A DNA stretch of 64,000 nucleotides from Heligmosomoides polygyrus polygyrus (Eukaryota > Nematoda > Chromadorea > Rhabditida > Heligmosomidae): assembly GCA_947396885.1 (NCBI GenBank), contig OX377204.1:39455975-39519974 (forward strand), in the 5' to 3' direction. Positions 1 through 13,400 of this stretch are shown here, piece after piece. The stretch's first letter is position 1. Each line of letters opens with the position of its first letter. Below the pieces are notes generated by a model. It was given only the letters and a program-made list of their open reading frames with translations, searched no databases and had not been told where the DNA came from. The position numbers and the translations under genes are program-made.

Positions 1-45
1 CGACATACGTAAACGAGGCCGGGTCCATTGAAATCAATTGCACTG

Positions 46-787
46 TGCTTGTACGAGTGACCGACCAGCAGCAATGTATGGAGCTGAGCGCTGGCCTGCA
101 ACCAAAGAGGTTGAGACTCGTCTCAGCGTGATGGAAACGGAAATGCTGCGTTGGACGGCTGGTGTTACGCTGCTGGACTGTATTCGCAACGATGAAATAC
201 GTCAGAGATTTGGAGTCGCTCCAATTGCTAACAAGTTACGTGAAGCTCGCCTTCGGTTTCGTAAGATTGGGCTTAACATAGATGTGCCCGCAAAACGGCC
301 TAAAGGCGGCCGAAGCAGCGTTGGCTTGATACGTTGCATGCGGACCTGAAGGTTGTTGGTATCCACACCGATCAAGCATTTGATCGCGTAAAGTGGCGTC
401 ACCATAAGGCCCCTGTTATACTCCCGCGGGAGCTTCCGCGGGACGTCGGCGGACGGACGGTGCACCGCGGACGGTCCTTGTCGTCCCGGGGCGGCTAGCG
501 TCGCATCGGAGCGCGTTTCCCGCGCCGAACTCCGCGGAACGAGCCTTCCGCGGTGCAGTGCACCGCGGACGACTGCCCTCTAGCGGGCGGGAAGTATAAC
601 ACCCCTCTCGTCGTCTGTCGGCGGCGATCCGCGGACGGCGGGCGTGGCGGGCCGCGACGAGTGGCCCGGCGCGGGATCCCGACGCGATTTCCGCCCATCC
701 GCGGAAGCTCCCGCGGGGGTATAACAGGGGCCTAACAGAAGAGTGGACCCCGCCTCGAAGCGGGTGAAACGATGAAGAAAAAGAAGA
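46..787 (+). mobile_element. RTE LINE family A, copy A1 (3' fragment with MITE)
   Basis: The 3' end of an RTE-clade LINE, with residues like METEMLRWTAGVTLLDCIRN and the (GAA)n tail around 770-787. It lacks everything before the last part of the RT. It is interrupted by a MITE at 408-732. Confidence 0.8.
408..732. mobile_element. PIF/Harbinger-type MITE, copy 1 (325 bp)
   Basis: Ends are inverted GGCCCCTGTTATACYCCCGC repeats around a GC-rich palindromic core. TAA is duplicated at 405-407 and 733-735. The three-base TWA duplication is the PIF/Harbinger signature. No coding capacity. It sits inside RTE copy A1. Confidence 0.82.
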
Positions 788-969
788 ATTTCAATCTAAG
801 AGTAAGCACTGCTGGCATTGACAACACTCTCCCAGCTAATGGCCAGATCATGGCTTTCCGTATTTCAGAACGAAGACAACTGTGACTAGAAGAACTGTGT
901 CACCTCGGATTCCAGTTGCACCTGATCATCGAAGTGCCTATCCCTCAATGTTCCTTAAGAGCCCGATTG

Positions 970-1140
970 GGGTGGTAGTCAGATGGCGCAACGCCCGGCG
1001 AATACGGAGTGGGGTATTACCTTGCACCCATGTTCCTGCATCATTTGGCGAGACATCTTTTCAACATGTGACCGAGCATTGTCGTGAAGAAAGTAAAAAT
1101 TCTTCCGTCGTGGCACAGCATTGGTTTCTTCTCGTGGAGT
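970..1140 (-). pseudogene. mariner transposase fragment
   Basis: The minus strand reads FLHDNARSHVEKMSRQMMQE then HGCKVIPHS, the second-Asp region of a mariner transposase. Only this block survives. Confidence 0.7.
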
Positions 1141-1344
1141 TCGGATTTTGATTGCGTAGGAAGTCGTTCCATCGGGGAGCAGCTGGCACTTCAAGGAATG
1201 GCTGGCGCAGAAAACCCAGGACTCTTCTCCTGCGTCTACGACTACGTATCCCAGAGGGCTCTTAATACGAAAGCGGAGAAGGAGAGACTGAGCGATGCTG
1301 ATCGCGACGACCGGCCCGAGATCAAGGGACACGCAAGTCAATTC

Positions 1345-3777
1345 AGAATCAATATTGCTTTTACAACCCTAGTGTGGAACGTTTCAATGACCGCTTGATG
1401 AAGGTCGTAATCGCTGCAGAACGGCGGCGGTATCATCTTTTCTGCATATGCTTCACAGACTGGCTGCCCTGAGCGAGCCAAGGATGAATTTTAGAGCCTG
1501 CTTGATGAGAAGACAGCAGAAGTGCTGTCACAAGACGTAATCATTGTCTCAGGTGACCTTCAAGTTGGCCGAAAGACGGGTACGGCTGTCATGGTGGTCT
1601 TGGTTTTGGTTCACGCAACGCTGATGGTGAGAGCATCCTCGAGTACGCGGAATCCCACGAGCCCACCATCGTGAATACCAGATTCCGAAAAAGTGAATTC
1701 CACCTTATTTCATTCTAGAGCGAGAATACGCAGATCGACTTTGTCATTGTGCGAAATCGTAACCAAGGACTTGTCAAGGACGCGAAGGTAGTGCCGTATG
1801 AAACGGTCGCCACACAACACCACCCACTGATCTGCACTATGAAGATCACACCACCGATGTTTAGGCAGGTCGAACGGAGCGATCCGTTAAGAATCAAGTG
1901 GTGGCGACTGAGAGAAAAGGAAGCAGCTGTGGCTTCGCGCATTCGGTTGAGGCATGTCAAAATGCCACCGACGCGATTCTCAGTGCTGCGCGTTCCGATC
2001 TCGGCACTACGAAACCGGGACGGCGTAAGTTCAATATGCAGACATGGCTGTGGATTTACGAAGCTAAGGAAAATTCCGAGAGAAGAAGAAACGTATACCA
2101 CGCGTTTCTCGGCGATAAGACAGCCGATCAATGGCGTCTGTATCAGGAGGCCACTAAGAAGGCGGTAGCCGTTGCAAGAGCACTCCTTACGATGATGCCA
2201 ACGGGAAGCTTGAGTCGCGCGATGACGAGCGATTTCTTTATCGACTCGCGAAGGTCCGTCATCGCCAGACTGAGAAGGTTGAGAAATTCTTTGGCATCAG
2301 CGATGAGAACGGTCATCTACTCATGGACCGCAAGATGGTTTTGAACCGATGGCGCACCTACTTCGAGGAAGTCTCGACAGTAAAGTTTGCACATCCGTGC
2401 ATTCCATCTCTTCCTCCTGTATACGGTTCCGTTCAGAAAATAACCGTAGAGGAGGCAGTCAAAAAGATGAAGAAGGGCAAGGCAACTGGCCCCGATGATT
2501 TGGCGGCCGACTTATGGAAGTCAAAATCCTGATACCCAACGAAGTGGCTGACGACGTTCTTCAACCAGGTTATTGCGGAGTAAAAAGTGCCCGATATTTG
2601 TCAGAGATGTACGGCGATTCCGATTTGGAAAATGAAGGACGGTCCAGAAGACTGCACAAACTACCGTCCAATCCGATTGCTTTCGCATAGCATGAAGATC
2701 TTCGAGCGGATTGTCGACGGGCGCATTCGTGATATCGTCCGCTCTCTACCAACCAGTGCGGCTTCGCAGATGGTTGTCGCACAGTCGATGCCATACACGC
2801 CGTTCGTCTTCTGATAGAAAAAGACCGGGAGAAACAGAAACCGGTGCATCTTGCCTTCCTGGCTTTGGAGGAGGCCTTTGATCGCGTTCCGCGAGAAGTG
2901 ATATGGTATGTCTTACGAGAACACGGAGTCCCCGAAGATCTCATAGGGTGGGTACGAATACTGTACTCTTGTCCAAAGAGTCGAGTGCGAGCTGCAGCAG
3001 GGACGTCGATGGAGTTTCCCATCTCTGTCGGAGTACGTCAAGGGTCTGTGCTCTCCCCTATACTCTTTGTCGTCTTTATGGATGCCATATCGCGTGATCT
3101 TAAGCGGCATTGAGCTGCCACGTACTTCGATATTCAAGTACTTGGGATCAGCCATCGCGTCCGATAGCGGTTTACCCGTTGAAGCCAACTCACGCGTGAG
3201 TGCAGCGTGGTCCAAATGGCCCTCTCTGACGGGAGTGCTCTTCGACAAGAAGATACCAGAGCGCCTAAAGTCGAAGATCTACAGAGCAGTCGTCCGACCT
3301 GCAGCTGTTTACGGAGCTGAGTGATGGCCCATTACCAAAGAAAGTGAAAGGCTCCTCAGCGTAATGGAAACGAAGATGCTGCGGTGGACGGTCGGAGTTA
3401 CGCGTTTGGATCGAGTACGCAACGACTCCATACGGCAGAGGTTCGGTGTCACCCCGATATTTGAGAAGATGCGCGAAGCTTGTTTGCTATGGTACGGCCA
3501 CGTCCTTCGCGCAAATAATGACACTGTTCGAACTTAACGTTGATGTACCCAGTGGGCGGCCACGCCACGAGGACGACCAAAAGAGCGGTGGCTCGATACG
3601 CTGCATCTCGACTTGAAGATGGCTGGGTTGCTGATCAGGTACATAAATACATTGTACATTACATACAGGCGCCACTTTTCCCGATCAAATGCTTTGATTT
3701 GATCGAGAAAAGTGGCGCCAACATTCCAGGAAAGCGGACCCCGCAACTAAGCGGGACAAACGCTGAAGAAGAAGAAG
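1345..3777 (+). mobile_element. RTE LINE family A, copy A2 (decayed, catalytic block deleted)
   Basis: Remains of an APE-type endonuclease (about 1500-1850, with QIDFVIVRNRNQGL and ATQHHPLI), then RT blocks (NYRPIRLLSHSMKIFERIVD at about 2660-2720, LEEAFDRVPREV near 2860), all broken by stops and frameshifts. The sequence jumps from ISRDL to GIELPRTS near 3100, removing the YADD active-site block. It ends in (GAA)n at about 3765-3777. Confidence 0.85.
3670..3725. repeat. Perfect-arm hairpin inside RTE copy A2
   Basis: GGCGCCACTTTTCCCGATCA is followed a few bases later by its reverse complement with one change. Other RTE copies have only the rightward half here, so the left half is an inverted local duplication. 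Confidence 0.75.
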
Positions 3778-4229
3778 CAATGAGCCACATGCGCATAATA
3801 TTCAGAACATATGGGCTATAATCTTCTGGCACTAGACAAAGCGCAACAGCTTTTGCTAAATCCTGAAAAATGTTTAGAAATTTTGTTGCAGGGCTTTTCC
3901 GAGAACCTAAGTTTCTGCGAGCTTCAGATTCAGGCGCACATTGCAGCAACTGTGACTACCTAGGAAACAGAACCTGAAGCACAGAAGTCTCATTTGCTTC
4001 TTTAATCTAAAATCTACAGATTGTAGAGTCACCCAAACGTTGTCCGAACAAGCCGACAAGACTCTGATTCAATAAACTCTCAGGGGAAGTTTAAGTAATA
4101 ACTTATGATAACCACCCCAATTTATTATGAACTACGAGAGAGTTGTTTGCAAAATTGGGCTGTTTTTGCTTTCCAGTAATAATCGAATAATATTGAGCAA
4201 ATTAACCCCAGTAAGTAGCAAATGATAAC
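3778..4229. other. Intronic or downstream stretch, no gene seen
   Basis: AT-rich sequence between the RTE tail and the last recognised ttn-1 exon. No convincing exon or repeat was found. Confidence 0.4.
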
Positions 4230-4485
4230 TTGCACTGGTGGCAGCTGAGTCCACTTGTAGAAGCGCCGACGAATGCGCGTCTCCGAACGCATTCGTGGCC
4301 ACAGCCGTATAGGTGCCGCAGAGCTGCTCGGAGACGGCCGGGATGTCCAGGTTCACCTCTCCGTCAGGCGATGAGCGTCTCTGATAGGACTGACCGCTGT
4401 GGATGGCTCGACCGTTGTGTAGCCAGCACAGCACAGGTGCAGGTGTCCCTTGCACTTGACAGCTGAACGAGGCCGGGTCGCCCAG
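4230..4485 (-). CDS. ttn-1: ttn-1 exon: seventh Ig domain
   Basis: LGDPASFSCQVQGTPAPVLC, WLHNGRAIHSGQSYQRRSSP, VSEQLCGTYTAVATNAFGDA. Acceptor TTTCAG. The exact 3' end is uncertain: I chose a GT at 4228-4229 by position and found no following exon in the remaining 4.2 kb. Confidence 0.8.
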
Positions 4486-7400
4486 CTGAAACAGAAAAAC
4501 AGTAAACGGAAAGAATCCTACTATTTTTACGGAACATGCTGTCGCCTCAATTTCTTCTAAGATTGGGGTCCTAATTGTTGGTTTTTATGGATGCGGATTC
4601 CATGTTTGGGCAAGTCTTTAGACTGATGCTGTGATTGATGCGGCGCTAAACCGGGCGCTCGATGCCATTTATACCACACTTCTGAGCAATCTTTACCATT
4701 TTGAAATCAAACTGAACATATTCCAAATCAAAACGAGCATCTTTCAGATCATACTAGAGACTAGACTCTCTAACGGTTTAGAATTAACTTTTGGTTAAGC
4801 AAAATGTAGTGCAGTTTCTTTTAAATGTTTAAATTCACCGGTCGCAATGAGTGAACACCGTGTTTAAAGTTTTATAAAGATTTTTGAAGAAAAATAATAA
4901 ATTAAATTTTATTTTAAAGTGCACAAAAAACAGCTATCGTTTAGTACGTTTAAAAAGGGGACGATTGTCTATACAACTGTTTTGTTTAGAGTTTACGTCT
5001 TTGTTATTCCAGGCATACGGAGTTTTTGATATCAATCGAATAAAAAAGCGAAAATCTAGCCGAGTTCACGGCGCGATCCCTTCCTTCAATACAATAAATG
5101 ATTGCTGCCCTCTTGCGCTTTAAGGCAAATTTTATTTTATTGTTTTTCCTTGAAGGATAGAGTTTTAAACAGTACTTTCACCCACCTAGGCAGGTGAATT
5201 GAAAAATTTCAAAGAAAGTTGTAAAGTTAAACTTTCCTTAAACAGAATTTTATTCCAACCGTGTTGGGAGGTTTAATCTGGAAGGCACTCATTTTGATTT
5301 GAAGGATGTTCAGTTTAATTTACATAAAAATGGCACTACTCTCTAATTATCGCTAGCAGGAACTACGCCATCTGTTAGTCGCCATCATGTCCGCTCTTTC
5401 GGTATGACGAGTCGAGATCCATTTCGTCGAAGTACTCTGCATATATTATAAAGCATTCTATGCGATTCTCAAGAGTGAGATGGTGTGGCTTCAGTGGGTG
5501 TGAGAAACGCATTTTTATACTAACAGGAGACTGGAGATTCTCACAATGGCATTCATTTTCGCCGTTCAGATATACGCGTGAGACCCTTCCTTGGTAGGTC
5601 TGTTAGGTTTAAACACGCGACAAAGTCATCTACCAGAGCAGCACACCTTCGAGTAAGTTTGTACCACAAAAATTGAATTGAAAACCAAAGAAATGTGTAT
5701 TGATTCTTATAAGACTGTCTACAAACAAGCCGTGTTGAAAATAAAACTAAAAAAATTGAAAAAATAATAAGTAGAGTAAGTAAAGTGAGTAAACATTGAT
5801 TTAAAGCGAAGGGAGGCAGCAATCACTATGTTAATAGTCAGTATACTGTCAATATATAAAATGAATGCTCGTGCACTTTAAATATTTCGTTATTTTTTCT
5901 TAGAAGATTTTCTTAGAATTTTCATAAAATTTTAAAAGTGTGTTCACTTATTGGGGCAAGTAAATTTTTAAAAAATTCAAGGAACGGCAATCTAAATTCT
6001 CCTTGAACAAAAAATTCTTCCTCGTACGGTCTCGGAGGTCGGAATTAACATATTTCCAAGCACTTTACGAATTCGTTAGAGCGGTATGTTCGAGAGTCAG
6101 GCCGATGGTGAAGCTGTCTTCAACTGTCTTCGTTGCCTGCTGAGGTTTGGTTTCTTTCCCGAAGGGTGCCTGTCACCATTGGAAACGTTAGCAGAATTGT
6201 GGCGATTCTGATGACACTTAATTCGCTCGAAAGTTTTTTGTTTGAGTCGAGTTGTGAAGAATATTCGATGTTACATGTCAAAAATCAGTTTATTTGTACA
6301 CAGCCAAAAAAGCCTGCGATGGGCCAGTGAGGAAGAAGGTTGAGTCGTAGGGATGTAACGTTTTCCGAGCAGCCATTTCACCAAGCGATTTAGTTTCTAC
6401 GGTGGTTCTTTTCCTGTCAGAGGAGCAGGCATCTCCATGGGCTTCTCACCCGCCATCAGCTCTGTGTCATCTCTCGTTTTCAGAGGTAACGGCCACATAG
6501 CGCCTGCATATTACTGGATAGTATGTGGCAGAAAAAACAGGGAATAAAAAATAATTGTTATCCTGATCGAGGTAGCGTTCATCTGCATGCGATCGAACTG
6601 TGAACATTGAACCATCTACGTATTAGTGCACATTTGCGAATTTTGGTATCACCAGAAATAGAATGCCTTTTCGAACGTAAAACGGTCTCTGAATCAACTT
6701 TAAACTCTGCGCTTAAATAATACCTAAATGAAATAGTAGAAGAACGTTAACGTCTATTGTTTATGTCCTTCATCTTACCTTTTTAACGAACACATCTTGA
6801 AGCTTCTTCACGAACACAGGCATATCCGGCACGTGCTCGCAGTTCTCGTTTTCCACAGTAAGCATTGCTTCACATTCTACCATTCCCAATTTGTTAGAGA
6901 CCTAAAAGTAATTATTAAAAATATGCCCACTGCTTACTGAGAGAACATGAAAGCGACAAGCCGCAAGCACCCTGCAAGTGTATTTTCCATGGTGTTCTGG
7001 TCGTGCTTCGTAAATCTTCAGAAGAGCTATTCTCCCGTCGAAGTATGTTCGTAGAGTCCGACTTTCGGCAACGAGTTTTCCGTCGCGGTACCATTCGGCG
7101 GTCAAAGGTGGCGCGCCACTAACTTCCAGCTCCAGAATCTCTCGACCTCCTGAAATAACGCACGAAGTTTTAGTTGTCAACAGAGGTAAATACGAGCCGT
7201 ATGCACCTTCTGTTACAATGGCGTCCTCGATTGGACGAGTTACCACAGGTGCTCGAGGAACATGTGCTCCGTGATGTGACGACGGATCGCTTGGACTACC
7301 ACACCGGGATACAGAGGGTGTGGTTCGGCCAAGGTCCACACCTGGGCAAAGCAAGTTTTATTGAAGGATCGAAATGATAACAAGATCACGGTATGCGTAG

Positions 7401-10400
7401 TCGGCACTGCTGAATCCCCCTTGGCCAAATATTAAAAATCGTTCTCTAATCATGTTGGAGCAAGGGCAAAGGACATCACAAACGTGATGAAGGAAGTGAA
7501 AGACGTGAACATATGTTCTCCAGTGCCGCTGAATTATGTGAGCTGAATTGCTCACCAAGGACTTGAATTTGACAGTGAGTGAAGTCCTTCCCGGAGGGAT
7601 TGCTTGCCTCGCACGTGTACTCTCCAGAGTCTTGAGGGATGGACTTCATGATGTTTAGTCGGGTGATTCCTTTTCGGTCGGTGTAGTGAAGCATTCTCCT
7701 CTCAAGCATAAGTTTGAGGCCGTCCTTGTACCTGAAAGACGAAGAGTGGTCGCGCATTTCAAAGCACCAGGAATGGCGGCAGCTTTTAGTGGTTATTTTC
7801 ATAAGTCAGAGTCTTCGCAGTTCAGACGTCACTGCAAACTCTGCGCAGTGTACTGACCCTTCCCCTCAATTTTCCGAACCACTTCAGCACCCCTTCTCAA
7901 CGTTTTCTAGGACCTCAGCAGTACACTGTCTTTTAAGTCCACAAAGGCCAAGAAAACGAGAACCTGCTTGAGCGGGTGGTGCATCCGTTAATGAACATAT
8001 GTTGGAATAGAGCACGATCCTTGTAGGAGCGGACGGAACTTCTATGCAGTGCTCATTCAGCTCCTGGTTGTGTCAGTAACCAACGAAGAAACATCCCCTA
8101 GCCTGCGCTTTGTGCAGATGCATATGTTTCCGGCAATTTTTCCGATTTCCTCCAAAAGAGAACCTAGTTACGCCTTGTGATACTAGGCCTTTAAAGCACA
8201 GTAAAAATTTTACTGAAACGAAGTTAACGCAGAGTGATACCAAAGTAACAGTAATAGTATTACCAAGTAATAGTTGGCGTAGGCTGGCCGGTCACAGTGC
8301 ATTCCAGCAGGATCTCCTCATGTCCCACAACGGATCGGTTAGTGAGAAGGTCAACAAATTTTGGGGCTAAGTTGGCCTTCTCGAGTGGAGCTGAAACAAA
8401 TTTCAAACCTTTTTCACTGCGTCGCACACCCAGAAATGACTACATACGGATGATTTTGACGAAGGTCGTGGACTCGGAACAGCCATGGATATTCTCCGCC
8501 AGGCAGGTATAGCAACCAGCGTCATCGACAGTGGCTGCTCGGAGAGTCACGGTACACACGCCTTCGTCGCTTCTGATCTCGAATTCACTGGCGGATAGTC
8601 TGAAATTTTAAAATGGTAAAAAATATGATGGAGTTCGCGTCGTGAAATCGAAGCACTAGCTGTTTAGTAACGTTCTGTATTTGTTACTATATGAACTAAC
8701 AATTTCTAAAAATCTTCAATGGAATATGCTTTGGCTTCCAAAATGTAATAAACTTGTCTTTCAAACATAAATACGTCTTACACATGCTTTACGTCCTAAA
8801 GGTAGGTGTGATGAAAAGGCAAATAATTGTATTTCTCATAGAAAGGACCGCAAAGAAGAAGAAGTTCCACGTTGAAATAGACCGGTTTCATTCACTGAGA
8901 TGTTTCAAAGAGTATGGTAGGTGGCAGAAGTTTATTGAGAGTAATATGTCCTCCCAAGCGCTGTTGAATCTTACTGCATTCCTTACAAGTGGTATACTAG
9001 TTCATATAGTACATATATGGGAATGTAAGCATAAGTACGTCATTTGTTTCCCAGGCATCCGCTGGACGAAAGTCGTTATAGATTGTATCCCTTGAGATGT
9101 TAAGAAAACATCAGGACGCCCACCAACATGAACAATGTGACGGATTTCGTCTCACTTGAGCAGGGAGGACTCATTGGTGCACTCTGGCACGCGGCAGGGA
9201 AGCATTGCTGACAGCCGCTCGAGCAACTCGATGATGAGCGGGACGAAGAGTGGTACTGGAGGAAAATGTCATTCATTTATTCAGTAGACAAGGATTTTAG
9301 AAAGACGCATGATAACGGACACAACAGTAGACCATTTAGTCAGAACGCAACCAACACAGGGTCAAGCTTGAGTTTCGGGAATCGCAGGGAGGGGTCGTAC
9401 TGCAGCGTCATCTGGAGGGAGGGGGTCGTACTCTCTCGGTTTTGGCAGATGATTCTCTTCAATTTCAGGTTCTTAAATGTTTGCAACTGTTAAAAAGTTG
9501 TTTTTTCCTGGAGTGGCTACGATAATGTAAAGATATACAAGCACTTGCGTTTCCTGGAGTTAAAAAATAGGATCGAATATCAAAAAAATTGATGCCGATT
9601 ATTGTGCAGTGAAAAATTAAGATTTCCTGTCTGCTGATTTAGAGTCAATGAGAGGTTTTCATTTTTTTCATATTTTCCCAGGACGTTTTCTGCCGGAAAT
9701 AACGACATCTACTTCCAGAATTGCACTCTATAAAATTTCAAGTGTTAAATACTGAAGACGACCTAAGTACTTTCCCTACGAGACTTTTGAAGCACTCTTC
9801 GAATCGATGACGGAATGGCAACCAAAGGACGGACTTGCGCGAAAAAAAAATTTCTCGCCTCTGCAGGAAACAGCATCAGAAAGTGAAATCGTACCCTATA
9901 AAACTTTAAGCCCCTTTGACACACAGTGGTAAAATTATGTTTTTCTGAAACGATCTTCTGTATGATCAGAAGCCTCGATTTAGCGTCATTTGCCGAAGAA
10001 ATATCTACTCAAATCACAATGAAATGTTACTTTTAAAACCTGCTTTTTAAAGCATAGAAAACACGTTTACTAAATGAAGCTTTGTGGATTTTCCAGGAGC
10101 ATCAAAAAATCTCCTAGTTGCTGCAGTTTGCGGCTACTGCATTCCTCGGCATGATGGATCGCAACTGAAGGATGGATGGACTCCTCGTTGAAAACATTTT
10201 CTGCCTTCTGGAAGAAAGGACGACAGAGAGTGGAATTGTACCATATAAAATTTTAACTCATGCTTAATATACAGTGAAAAATAAGCTTTTCCGCTGCGAT
10301 GAAGATATGGTTAGGATGAATCGCATACAAAATTCTCGTTTTTCATGAAAAAATTATTTTTTAGCCGAAGCACACCACCCATGGGGATAAAATTCAGCCA

Positions 10401-13400
10401 CAAAAGCCTCGAAGTCCTGATCAATTCACTGTGAAAAAAATCATGATTTCCTGGATCGAACAGATTGAATGGACCTCTGGTCGACTTTGCATCAACGTCA
10501 TCGAAGCATAAAACTGAACGTTCACAAAAAATTTTATGACTCGGTAAGTTTTTTGAATTTTGAAAATTTCTCTAGATTTTCAAAAACTAGAAGAAAAGCG
10601 CCTTTCCGCTATGTAAGAACCTTTTTCGAAAAAAGAGTTCTTCATGCGCGGTGGACTATCCAGTTTTTGAGCGAAAAAAAAATTGCAGTGAGTTCACAAA
10701 ATTGCTCATAACTCGGCAAGATTATCGAAGTTTCAAAATCCTGCTAGCTTTCCAGAAAGTAGATGAAATGTGCTTTCTTGCTATGTAGGCAGCAATCTCC
10801 AAAAAGGGGTCTCCATGCGTGGCAGGGGGTTCGATTTCTGGTCGATTTTCGGCAAAATGGTATATGGTAAGAAATCATACTTGCTCTGTTTTTTGATGAG
10901 CAAGCGGGATTTTTGAATTTCGAAAAATTAGCTGAGTTATGAACATTTTGTTCAATCACTCCGATGATGAAGACGAAGTATTCAGTTCACGACTTTACGA
11001 AATTGATCATAACTCGCCTTTTCCGAAAATCACATTCCCGCTCGGCCATCAAAAAACTGAGCAAAGGTGCTTTCTAACCATGTAAGAATCGATTTCCAAA
11101 AAGGGGTCTTCATGCGCGGCGGGAGGGATCCAATTTCTGGTCCACTTCGCGAAAATACGTAAAAAAAATTCGAACCCTCCGCCGCGCAAGAAGACCCCTT
11201 TTTTGGAAATCGGTTCCTACATGGTTAGAAAGCAAAGCTCTACTTGTTGATGACCGAGCGGGAATTTGATTTTCAGAAAAAAAGCCGAGTTATGGTCAAT
11301 TTTGTAAAGTCGTGAACTGGATACTTCACCTTCATCATCGGTGTGATTGTACAAAATGTTCATAACTCAGCGAATTTTTCGAAATTCGAAAATCCCGCCA
11401 GCTCATCAAAAAATAGAGCAAATATGCTTTCTTACCACAGACCAATTTTGCCGAAAATCGACCAGAAATCGAACCCCCTGCCACCCCTTTTTGGAGATTG
11501 TTGCCTACAAAACAAGAAAGCGCAGTTCATCTACTTTCTGACAAGCTTGAAGGATTTTAAAACTTCGAAAATCTTGCCGAGTTATGAGCATTTTTGTGAA
11601 GTTACTGCAATTTTTTCGCTCAAAAACTGAATCGTCCACCGCGCATGAAAAACTCTTATTTGGAAAATTATTTGGAAAGGCGCTTTTCACCTAGTTTTTG
11701 AAAATCTAGAGCAATTTTCAAAAAAAAATACCGAGTCGTAAACTTTTTTGTGAACGTTCAATTTTATGCTTCGATGACGTTGGTAAAGTCGACCAGAGGT
11801 CGATTCAACCTGCTCGATCCAGAAAAGTCATGATTTTTCACACTGAACTGATCAGGATTTCGAGGTTTTTGTGGCTGAATTTTATCCGTATGAGTGGTCT
11901 GCTTCGGCTAAAAAAATAAATTTTTTCATGAAAAACGAGAATTTTGCATGCGATTCCTCCTAATCATATCTTCATCGCAGCGGAAAAGCTTATTTTTCAC
12001 TGTATATTAACCACGACTTAAAATTTTATATGGTACAATTCCACTCTCTGTCGTTCTGTCCTCCAGAAGGCAGAAAAAAATTTCAGCGAGGAGTCCATCC
12101 ATCCTTCAATGGCGATCGATCATGTCGGAGAACGCAGTAGGCGCACGTAAACTGCCGTAACTCGGAGATTTTTTGGGGCTCCTGGAAAATTCACAAAGCT
12201 TAAGTAAATGTGTTTTATATGTTTTAAGAAGGAGGTCTTAAAGTAACATCTTCCATTGTGATTTGAGTCGATATTATTTTTTTAAAATATTTTTTTTTCA
12301 TGGAAAATGAGGATTTTGTATACGATCCATTCTAATCATATCGTCATCGCAGCTCCGTCACAGCTGCGGAGAATTTGTTTTTTTTTTTCGCTGGACGCTA
12401 CACAAGGCTTAGATTTTTGTAGGCTTCATTTTGATTCCTTATGATGTTCCCTTAGGATGGCAGAACATTATTTCCATGGGAATTCCATCGTCCACCATTC
12501 GTATGGCGCTCCATAATCGATTCGATGAGCGTTTCAAAAGAAATCTAGGAAAAGCACTTAATTCGTCGTCAGAAAGTAAGGATAAGGATAAGGATAAAGG
12601 ACGGCGCTACTCAATCCATTCTGGGATGCGCCAGCGCATTCTACTTCTACGGGATGTCGTGGAGGCAACATGAATGCGTATTTGGCCATACAATGACTTG
12701 CGGTGGCCAGCCGATGAACAAGTCAGCGCTCTATCCTTCCCAGACAAGTCTGGTGCCAATTCACCGACCCCGGAGGGATGAAAGGCTTGGTTGGCCTGGG
12801 CAGGAGATCCGGACCAGAAACCTGGTATCGGGTGCACGCGACAGTCGCGCCTCCTGCGACTGCGCTACACGCGCCCCTTCAGAAAGTAACTCTCGAAATT
12901 TTATATAATACAATTTCAGAACACAATTTCAAATGCAGACGTCGTCCTTCAGGTAGAAATTGAAAAGTGATGATTGAAAGTCTGCTAGCAGAAAATCTTA
13001 ATTTTAAAGTGTCGAAAAATAGCATTCGAAAGTTTGAAGAATTTTATTGTGCTATCAAATCATCTATTGTTCAGTGCCCTCTTTCCATTGTTCTACAGGG
13101 TGTCTCAAATAAATGTATAGATTTAGATTTTTTTTATGTATAGATTTTTTTATGTATAGATTTTTTTTAGATTTTCTTTGTTCTCTTTATTTCTTAGTTT
13201 GTATCTCAGTACTCCTATGTTACAATTGTGAGAAGCCTTTCCACCATCGGAACCTTAAGGACCGCAGCCTGTTTTTTTAGCGAATTTGTATGCTTTGTTA
13301 ACATGCCTATATCTTAACTTAAGCATTTTCAGCTCCTAAGAGATTTTTGTAGATGGCTTGTTGGTATACTTTTATATAGATTTTGTATTTGTGTTTTCTG

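Noticed and set aside
1..45. Ig-like peptide (NEAGSIEINCTV) on the plus strand, and a 14-base match to the 4.47 kb exon on the minus strand
   Set aside because: Too short, on the wrong strand or lacking the cysteine, and cut by the window edge. Could be chance.
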